Notes under the pieces: model-generated
Databases searched by the model: none
What the model was told of the DNA's origin: nothing
What the model saw: only the letters and a program-made list of their open reading frames with translations
Assembly (NCBI RefSeq): GCF_963169125.1
Contig: NC_084795.1
Span: forward strand, 144,745,766-144,809,765
From: Humulus lupulus
Taxonomy: Eukaryota; Streptophyta; Magnoliopsida; Rosales; Cannabaceae
Length of the DNA: 64,000 bases
Reading direction: 5' to 3'
Made by a program: the position numbers and the translations under genes
Shown here: positions 55,885 to 64,000 of the stretch, piece by piece
Position numbering within the stretch: the stretch's first letter is position 1
Layout: the number at the start of each line of letters is the position of its first letter

Positions 55885-58800
55885 TGTAGTGCACCAAAAA
55901 TTTTTTTTTTAGATTATTTAAATTTTGTGCTTTATTTGATTTAAATGTTAAGTGTGATGAATTGTTTTATTTAAGTGTTGTTATTTTATTTAAATTGTTT
56001 ATTTGTTCTATTTGATTGTTTGTTATTTTATATAATTGTTAGAAATGTTTTGGTTAATTAATTTAATAAGTGAATAATTGTGTAACATGTTATTTTACTA
56101 TTAGTGTTACATTTTATTTAAGTGTGACAAATGAGGTAATTATGTGAGCTATGGTGGAATGCACTAAGGTGCATGATAGATAGTAATGCACCCTAGTGAT
56201 TTAGTGTGTGCTAGTGCATGGTAGCATGGTGCACATGTGTAGATTTTCTACACATTTTATGTTTCCTTATTTTAGATTTATTTGGGTAATTTATTTATAA
56301 AAAAAAAAAAAGAAGAAGAGGGAAACAAGGAGTTGGGCGTGTGACCTAGTGGGAAAGGAATACTTTCCTTAAGATGGTAAAAATCAAAAATTGAAGACCA
56401 TGATCATTTGGGGATAGGCATGATCACATTTTATTCCTTTGTATCTTTTTGAAATAAAGAGAAATTAAGAAAAATAAAAGAGAAATGGAAACTTACCTTA
56501 TTGTCTTTGGGGAGACTTTATGGGGGGATTTGTGATAAAGGGGCTATGAAAGGAGAGAAGAGCCATTGCTCTTGTGTGTGTGTGTGGCTGCCGTGACCTA
56601 GAGAGAGAGAGAGAGAGAGTGGCGTGTAGAGAGAGAGAGAGAGAGAGAGGAAGAAAGAAAGAAAGGAAGAAGGAAGGAGAAAGTGAAGAGGAACCCCCTA
56701 GAGTATGTCTTCTTGTTTTTCTCTTTGCATAATCTTTTTTTGATAATATGATTTTGATTTGTGTTATTTTCTTGTGTGTGTTTGGGTTCTTCCTCCTCCT
56801 CATGGTGGCTTTCCCATAAAAACCCTAGGCTTGACCAAGGGTGTGGAGTTTGGGGTATTAATCTTTTGTGTTCTTGATTTTTACAATCAAGAGAGGTAAT
56901 GGTCTTTTCCTTATCCTTATATTGTTTTTGGTGGGTTGTATATGAGGTTTTGCTAATGGTGCTAATGGTTGATTTTGGTAGGATTGATGTATAGGATTTG
57001 GATTTTGTGAGAGTATGATTTGTGTTTAAGGGTTGTGATGTTGATTTTGCTATGCATAAAAAAATTGTAATAATCTATGAATACTTGTATGGTGATTTCG
57101 GCCTAGGTACACCCAAGGGTGTTCTTGATATGTTGTGTGATTTACAATATATTTGATGCATGTTTTAGGACCTATGATATATGGGTAAGAGAATAAGTGG
57201 TAATCTTGATATGTTGATCATGAAATTTTTGTTAGATGCATGTTATATTTTGAATGATTAAATTATAAGATGCATGAAAATAATGATAGAAACATGTTAG
57301 GTTAATATAAGGCATATGTGAATATGGTGCTTATAAATTACTATATGTTATTTCATTGATAGTGTTTTGTTGGTTTTCATGGAATTGCAACAAATGGTTT
57401 TTAAAAGGATTCATGTTAATATGTTAGTGATATTAGAATCATGCATATTATAAGAGCATAATGAGATTTTAGGCATGAATGATTTTATGTAATTTTTAAG
57501 ACAAAAGTTGAGTTTTACAAAGAATTAAGCTTGCTGTTTTTTTCAAAATAATTGGGTAAAAGTTGATAAAAAGATGAGTTGCATGCATAAATAATGTTCT
57601 TGATGAATGTGTTAATTTTTATGAAATTAAAAGAGGATTTTAAGTCTCATGTTATGATATTTTACCCAATTAATTTCCTACAGAATTTTTATTGAATTTT
57701 GAGAAAAAATGAGTTTATAAAATTGAATATGGTGATTTAATGATAAAAAAATGGTTGCTGGAATTTTGTAATAAAATATGAAATAAGTTTCACTAAAAAT
57801 GAATTTGATTAATTTTTGGAATAAATTATTTTTCCTAAGTTATGGTAATATTGAAAAATGATATTTTAATGGTATGAATGCATATTTTGATAAATAATGA
57901 TTTTTCTTTATTTTGATTGAGAAAAATATTTAGACTCTATTTATTTGTGATTTTTGAATAAAATAAAAGGTGGCTGAAAGTTTGTTTTAAAAGGGTTAAC
58001 AATTGTTATTAAATTGTCACATATGGGTTTTTACTACTTAAAAACTAAGTCTTAAATAAATTAAATCAAAATGTATTTTTCCACACTTAAAATATATTTT
58101 TCACATCATTTTTGTAACACAATAATAAAATATATTTTTCTAAAGAAACATGTTAAAATAGGTATTTTAATTAAATCCAAGCTTGTTGGTTAATTCTTGG
58201 TAAATTAATATTTATTTAATGAAAATGTCACATATTTTATTTTGAGCTAAAATAAAATAAATTTTTGAGAAATTTAATCAACTTAGAAATTTTAAAGAAA
58301 AATAAAGCATGTAATATGGCTATTGATTTTCAAACAATAAAAGCAAGAAATGTAGAATTATCGTTTTTGAAAACGTCTTTATTACGCAACATTCCCACGT
58401 ATGCATGTTACATGCAAATAAACTTTTACGTCCAGAATCATGATTATTATTCAACTATGTAATTTTTATAAAGCAATCATGTTAGTAAAATGGGTAGAAC
58501 GGGCATTATTCTTTTGGCGATAATTGCATGTTTTAGTGTAACTGTTATCATGAGTGCATGGCCCATGCACACATGAGTTGTATGGAAGGGCAAAATAGTA
58601 ATTTTATGAACCTAAGAAACGTTATTTTGATTATGATATAGGCTCGTTGAAAAGATTGTGAAATTCTTAGCTTGGACCTGAGGTAAGGAAGTTATATAGA
58701 TTTTTATGACTTTATGCTATGAATGGTAAGGCTGTTATATGAATGAACTGTTATGAAATTATGAATGCCTTAATATGATGATCTGTTGAATGTGATATGT

Positions 58801-59658
58801 GTATGGATGTTAGATACATCAAACAGAATGCGATGTTAGATACATCAAATAGATTTCGATGTCAGATACATCGAACGAGTTACTAAGGACATTGAGACGT
58901 GACTCCTAGGGCGGACGCGCCGAGGTTATTCAAGGACCAGTGATCTCCTGTTTACCTCATAGGGTGACATGGACAACTAGCGTTCCATGCTCATCATGTA
59001 TGTTGTATGTTTGTGATATGATGATATGTCACATTTATGTTATGATATGATGATATGTCACATTTATGTTATGATCTGATGAAATGTTACATTTATGTTA
59101 TGATATGATGAAATGTTACATTTATGTTATGATATGATGATATGTCATATTTATGTTATGATATGATGAAATATTACGATTATGTTATGATATACCATGA
59201 TGTTTTAGATGAACGTTAGTGTTTGGTTGTTTGTTGTTTTTCTTACTTGCTTATTTGTTTGTACTTCCTTACTGGGCTTTTAGCTCACCCCCTTACTTTC
59301 CTTCCAGGTAGCAAATAGGTTTTCTCTATGGCACGCGTGGTGACGTGAGGAGTTCTTTCATCATGGAGTGTATGGCGTGGGGCAATCCTATGGACGATAA
59401 AACGATCAACGTAGAACGCCATTTAAATTATGTTTTGTTTTAAGGGACTTTTTCCTAAATTATCAGTGGGACTCTGTTATTTAACTTAATTGGTTTTCTT
59501 TGAACTTTGCATAAAAACCTATGTTTTATTTTAAACTTATGGCGCCAACTTGCATGATTTTAAATAAGTCCCCCTGAGACTTTAATTATGGATGGTATTC
59601 TTTTATAAATTACGTTATGCGAATGTTTTGTAAGTATTAGTCTAGGGCGTTCTTTACA
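55885..59658 (+). repeat. A3: family-A solo LTR inserted in C3
   Basis: 3774 bases from TGTAGTGCACC to ...GTTCTTTACA, flanked by the perfect target duplication CAAAG (55880-55884, 59659-59663). This is the best reference copy of the family. Landmarks are 'gcactaaggtgcatg' (56161), GA microsatellites (56600-56650), 'aaaccctagg' (about 56820), 'cacgtatgcatgttacatg' (58395), 'gtgcatggcccatgcac' (58555), 'gacctgaggtaaggaagtt' (58674), 'gggcggacgcgcc' (58909), a 29-base tandem array (59014-59190) and 'ccttactgggcttttagctc' (59267). It has no gene, primer site or polypurine tract inside. Confidence 0.9.
59014..59190 (+). repeat. Tandem array of 29-base units in A3
   Basis: About six imperfect copies of 'gatatgatgatatgtcac' plus 'atttatgttat'. 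I see no comparable array in A2. Confidence 0.75.
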
Positions 59659-59663
59659 CAAAG

Positions 59664-60325
59664 TTCTAATAGTCGAGGAAACATATTAGAACTTACCCTA
59701 ATAGGCTCTAAGGCAAAAACTTAATCTAAGCAAACATAACTTGGACCTATTAATTATGACATCTTATGAAAAAAATTATATAAGTCTTCTTTATAATTAA
59801 GGTGTGTTTCTAAACTTAGAAAAATAAGCCATCTTTATTATTTTCTATGTGTGTTTCTAATTATCCTATATGACTTAATTCTTAGGCTCGAAACTCATCG
59901 TTGTTCCAAAGTTAACCATATTAAGGGAGGGCTGGGATCAGGAAAATCGTTCCCACTACTATGACCCCCTATCTCTCAATATAGAACCCAGTTCATTGAT
60001 TTGTATCCACCCTCACCGAACTTGGTCATTATTTATTAAATTTATTATTTATTATGATTGTAAAAAAAAAATCAAACTCATACATGTCATTCAAAAACAA
60101 CAATGATATTTATTTGGAAAAAGATTTTCACTAAGTACAAACATAAATGAAAAATAAAACAATAAACAAATAAATAACAATAAACTAACATAAAAAAATC
60201 AGGCCATTAAAATAAACGTAAACATAATAAACATAAACATGATTAACTATAACATAAACACTTACATTGGTGGTTAGATTCGGAGATTGAGCGTGTGTAT
60301 CAAGGAGAACTTCATGGATATAAAT
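59664..60325 (-). other. C3 leader between the A3 insertion and the primer site
   Basis: About 660 bases of untranslated leader of the C3 retrotransposon on the minus strand. No frame or signal is supported. Confidence 0.55.
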
Positions 60326-60341
60326 CGTTGCTCTAATACCA
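60326..60341 (-). other. C3 primer binding site (initiator-Met tRNA type)
   Basis: On the minus strand TGGTATTAGAGC, two bases after the LTR end, differs by one base from TGGTATCAGAGC, the usual plant initiator-Met site. Confidence 0.8.
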
Positions 60342-60343
60342 AC

Positions 60344-62355
60344 TATAATGACCAAACTATTTCTAAGACCTTGGACCATTAAAAATTACTAGACATAGCT
60401 ACTATTTTGGAAAGATACATAAGAAATAATATATCTTTATTAAAACTTAAAATATTGTATCACATACATAACAACATAAAATATGGCATGGGTACCCATT
60501 GTTTAAAACATAAAACATAATTTTAAACTAAAGAAAATTGTTTAAAAAAGTAAATGCAGAAAAACATGATTTAAAATAAATAACTTCATCCTTAATCGAC
60601 ACGCATTCCACACATTCCTTCCATCCTCAACACACAAGCCAAGCTACCAAGAATCCTTCCGCCTTCCATATTCATTTTCCTGCATCATACTAAAAATAAA
60701 TGAATGAGCCTAATGCCCAGCAAGGAAAAACTACTAACACCATAAACATACACATAAAATCATATCATGACATATGAAAAAAAACATATCATAAACATAT
60801 ACTGTAAGTATATCATAAACATATGTCATATACTACTACAATGGCCATTATACTACTTGGGGCTTGTAAACTAAACAAGTCATATGCCCAATAGATTGGT
60901 GGGGCTTGCAAGTCAAGCAAGTCATATGCCCATAAATTATTGGGGCTTGCTGGCTAGACAAGTCATATGCCCAAGGTCTAATATCATACTATACATAATG
61001 TTGACATATCATAACACAACATAAGATAACATAACATATAACATAAGCATAACATATCATATAAGCATACAAAATTCTATCCTATTTTCCTTACCAACAC
61101 CGGGATAATTGAGAACAAATGCGGGACTTGGAACACTCCTAAAACCAACAATAGAATGGTGAGTATTTCTAAAGAATAAAGAATGAAAAGACTAGAACTA
61201 AACCACCAAGAGAAAACTTACCGAAAAGACACCTTAAAATAACTTAAAAACCTAACCACAAAACCATAACAAAAGTTAGAACCTGAATGAAAACTAAAGA
61301 AACTAAGTAATCAAACAGGATTGAACTTAAGAATAAGGGTACCTTTGTTGACCTTATAGATTGGCCTAACTCTAATCCTTACTTCCCAAGTGTTTGGTAA
61401 AGCTTAAGAATGATAAGCTTTTTTTCCTTTCCCACCCAAGTGTATCACTCTTATGTTCTCACTAGCACCTTGGAGTATGATCACAGCTGAAGAGTAAGTG
61501 AAAGGGCTGGGTACTAGGTCCTATTTATAGAGTTTGAGGTGTGAAATTATCCTATAAAAAAATACTTAAATCCTTAAATAAACATGATTATGACAAGTGT
61601 CATGCTCTTAGTGATTCTGGAAGGTTCTAGAGTTTCTAGATCTTTCTTCTATTAAAAAAAATACTTAATTTCATTCTAACTATAATCCAAATTTAAATTT
61701 AAATAAAATAGAATCCTAACTTCTAACTTCTAACTTCCTAAATCTCGTAACTTTAAACTCACATGTAGTAAAATTAACATAACTAGAGATGTAGAACTCT
61801 GATTTAGAACATCTTTATATAGTTAGAAAGATAATTCAATTATCTACAACTTTCTAGAAATACTATTTTCCTAAATTCTTAACATTACTGGGTCAAAAAT
61901 TGTTCAACAGTTAAAGTACCTTAGAGTTACAGAAAATCTATTTAATTATCTAAATAACAATCTAAACCACAAATAAACAAGATTGTGACAAATGTCATGC
62001 TCTTAATGGTCTTGGAAGATTCTATAGCTTTCTTGAACTTTCTTTTATTTAAACTATAATTAAATCCTTAAATAAACATACACACGATAAGTGTCACGAT
62101 CTTATTAATTCTATCTAAACCTTAGGTTATAATAATATCATATTAATAACCAGCAATATTAATCAAACCTTATGTTATAATTAATATTCTTAAACTATTT
62201 GTTAAACTTATTAAATCCATAGTTATTGCTACGAGTTTCCAACTAAGTCTCAGTTTGAACCAAAATCCACGAAATCTAACATACTACAAACTAATACTAG
62301 ATATTGCTACTACTACTACTATCTAACTAGCTAAGTAAAATTATGGGACTCTACA
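60344..62355 (-). repeat. C3 5' LTR
   Basis: 2012 bases, the partner of 49694-51691. TATA box TATAAATAG (minus) is at 61521-61529, and the three hairpin-bearing units are at about 60857-60977. The inner terminus has decayed from TGTAATG to TATAATG (plus strand). Confidence 0.88.
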
Positions 62356-62360
62356 CTACC

Positions 62361-62877
62361 TTAGTCCCGAGCCTCCATTCGTACGTTTGTGCAAAGCCGA
62401 CGTGTTTTCCGTATCCTCCATTAGGCTATATATTGGCTCCCATGCTGCAACATATCAGCATACGTGAATATTTTAAACACGAAATTTCAGTTTTTCAGCT
62501 TAATTTGAATGAGATAACTACTTTGACTAAGTCATAATACGACCCTAACAATTTCTGATAGGTACTAAAGTTTCTATTTATTTATTTTATCATTAAAATA
62601 CTTAATTCCTTAATAATCATGCTTATGATAAGTGTCATGTTCTTATTGGCTCTATCTAAACTTTAGGTTATAATAAATATATTATTTAGGACCAGCAATA
62701 TTAATCAAACCTTATGTTATAATTAATATGCTTAAACTAGGTTAAACTTATAAAATCCATAATTGTTGTTATGATTTTCCAACTAAGTCCCGGTTTGAAC
62801 CACTATCCACAAAATCTAAAATACTATAACTACTACTAACTATCTTGCTAACTAAGTAAACATTCTGGGACTCTACA
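62361..62877 (-). repeat. C2 solo LTR, 5' part
   Basis: On the minus strand it starts TGTAGAGTCCC at 62877, next to AGTTG in gag C1. It is interrupted at 62360 by C3. Together with 48301-49693 it makes a LTR of about 1.9 kb. Target duplications are CAACT (62878-62882) and CAGCT (48296-48300), four of five matching. Confidence 0.8.
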
Positions 62878-62882
62878 CAACT

Positions 62883-63193
62883 TTCCCTTCGAAACTAGGT
62901 GGGGCTTACTTCTTCAAATGTTTATAGACTGGCTCAAATCCATAAGCCATAGGCAATGGTGCAGGTGGTGATACTAGAAGCTCAATCTGTACCACTGATA
63001 ACTAGGGGCCTTCGGGTACTTGTCTGGATTCAGCTAACTCCTCGTCCCTTTGCCTCAACTGTTCCCTCAGTCTTGATATTTTTGCAGCCAAATCCATAGT
63101 TGGTGCAGCTCAGGGATTTTTGCAGCGTTGGGAGAGGCACCTCTTCCTCGGCCTCTCCCTCTTCCCTCTGGCTCCTCTTCCTCCTTTCGACAT
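62883..63193 (-). pseudogene. gag: Chromovirus C1 gag, N-terminal part
   Basis: The minus-strand ATG at 63193 begins MSKGGRGARGKRERPRKR, an arginine-rich start typical of chromovirus gag. It continues AAKISRLREQLRQRDEELAES (short coiled coil) and PMAYGFEPVYKHLKK, then PPSFEGK at the C2 insertion. Stops TGA, TAG and TAA lie in an otherwise continuous frame. The rest of this gag is at 47495-48295, showing that about 14.6 kb was inserted into one gene. Confidence 0.75.
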
Positions 63194-63486
63194 TATGAAA
63201 TTCTAAGGCACCAAAAGAAATTCATAAGAGGGGATAAGTCGCATAATGGTTTGGTTACCTATAGAAAATTACGAAAGTTGTCATACATTCCCATATCCAC
63301 ACCATTTAGAATTTACAAGAGAGAAAATATTACCATAATATCCAAAGTTTGCTAAAAAAAACCCCATAAATTCAAACATCCATCAAAGTGTTATACCATA
63401 AAAGAATCCATAAGGTTTTTTAAGGGTTTTGAAAAGAAGTCGCATTTTATTTGGTAACATTTATTGAATGAAAATTGAGATGGACT
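63194..63486. other. Stretch upstream of gag C1 with no gene
   Basis: About 290 AT-rich bases, possibly the C1 leader. I see no primer site, LTR end or reading frame I can support. Confidence 0.4.
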
Positions 63487-64000
63487 CTAGTCCTCGATCG
63501 TGGACTTGTCCCATGAGTTGTAATCAAAAACATCTTCTGGAATGTGGAAGTGGTCATGAGCACTAGCCAATGTCCTCATCCTGACACTCACTTTTGGTAT
63601 GGCATGTATTACTTCTTGATGCACCATCTACCCTTCCAAGTCATGTACTATCTCGAATCGCTACTCCATCTCTCCGTCATCCTTCTTTACCATGATCGCC
63701 TCCAAATGACTAAAATCATAATTGTTCACGAGGTCGTAAATAGTGTATTCGATCGTGCTGAAGTCCAAATTGTCCTTGACGACATCGTGCAATGCCATGG
63801 TCAACAGAAGGAGAGCCTCAGGATATATAGACAGTGATTCCCTCAGCACCTAGTATTGTTCAATGGGCCAAAGTAACACCCATATCTTGTTAATCAATCC
63901 TTTGACACGATCACAAACTACTGCTGTCGTTTTCAGTACGACAATCCTCCAATCGTCGTATTCCTCGTCGAGTTGTGCCTTAGGTATAGCGCGAATCTCT
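63487..64000 (-). pseudogene. Unrecognised decayed coding frame at the right edge
   Basis: One minus-strand frame runs from the window edge to a TAG at 63487-63489, about 170 codons with only three internal stops, all TAG. Its composition looks protein-coding (mixed hydrophobic, acidic and aromatic residues). Readable stretches include AIPKAQLDEEYDDWRIVVL, YPEALLLLTMALHDVVKDN, STIEYTIYDLVNNYDFSHLE and HIPEDVFDYNSWDKSTIED. The first two stretches contain likely helices. I do not recognise the family and see no catalytic motif. It could be an upstream gene carried by element C1, an unrelated element, or a captured host-gene fragment. The 5' end lies outside the window. Confidence 0.5.

Larger units (their letters stand above)
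49694..62355 (-). mobile_element. C3: Ty3/gypsy chromovirus (Tekay-like), structurally complete, coding decayed
   Basis: The layout is 5' LTR (62355-60344), primer site (60341-60326), leader, family-A solo LTR insertion (59658-55885), gag, protease, reverse transcriptase/RNase H, integrase (to 51735), polypurine tract (51706-51692) and 3' LTR (51691-49694). Flanking five bases are CTGCC (49689-49693) and CTACC (62356-62360), four of five matching. The two LTRs are closely similar over about 2.0 kb. Frames are cut by many stops, the polymerase active site is altered, and the C-terminal chromodomain part of integrase is missing. Confidence 0.9.

Overview
This is AT-rich plant (angiosperm) repeat DNA. 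The evidence is Ty3/gypsy retrotransposons of the plant Tat and Tekay-like (chromovirus) lineages, a CACTA DNA transposon ending in CACTACTACAAAAA, kilobase-long LTRs, and a plant-type initiator-Met tRNA primer site. I cannot name the species. I found no intact host gene, rRNA, tRNA or CRISPR array. Nearly every base belongs to a transposable element inserted into another one, and every element-encoded gene seen is broken.

Left half (1-35.7 kb). The outermost layer is a minus-strand LTR of about 3.8 kb (family A, copy M3). It is split by an LTR-like unit H (348-553, 17831-18729, 32350-34546). H is split by a second family-A LTR, M2 (554-17830, target duplication AAAAA). M2 is split by a third, M1 (1548-14754). 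M1 carries a plus-strand Tat element, Tat-1 (1677 to about 11818). H is also split by a CACTA transposon (18730-32349, duplication CAT), which carries a minus-strand Tat element, Tat-2 (19681-30866). Both Tat elements have gag, protease, reverse transcriptase, RNase H, a second RNase H and integrase in order. Both then carry a spliced extra gene on the opposite strand between integrase and the 3' LTR. In Tat-2 this antisense gene keeps its own TATA stretch and a leader intron.

Middle (35.7-47.5 kb). M3 continues but is interrupted by a rearranged Tat-type element X, in which one LTR has a primer site on one side and a polypurine tract on the other. X contains a family-A solo LTR (A2), which contains a solo LTR of another family (B). 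A second, oppositely oriented X solo LTR follows, next to a short duplication of M3 sequence.

Right half (47.5-64 kb). An old chromovirus gag gene (C1, minus strand) is cut by a solo LTR (C2). That LTR is cut by a structurally complete related element, C3 (49694-62355, about 2.0 kb LTRs). C3 is itself cut upstream of gag by a family-A solo LTR (A3, 55885-59658, duplication CAAAG). The last 0.5 kb holds a decayed coding frame that I do not recognise.

The genes do not form a host pathway. They are remnants of retrotransposon replication (gag capsid, protease, reverse transcriptase/RNase H, integrase), mostly killed by in-frame stops of the kind expected from decay of methylated cytosines. The least explained content is the antisense spliced gene shared by the two Tat elements and the unknown frame at the right edge.
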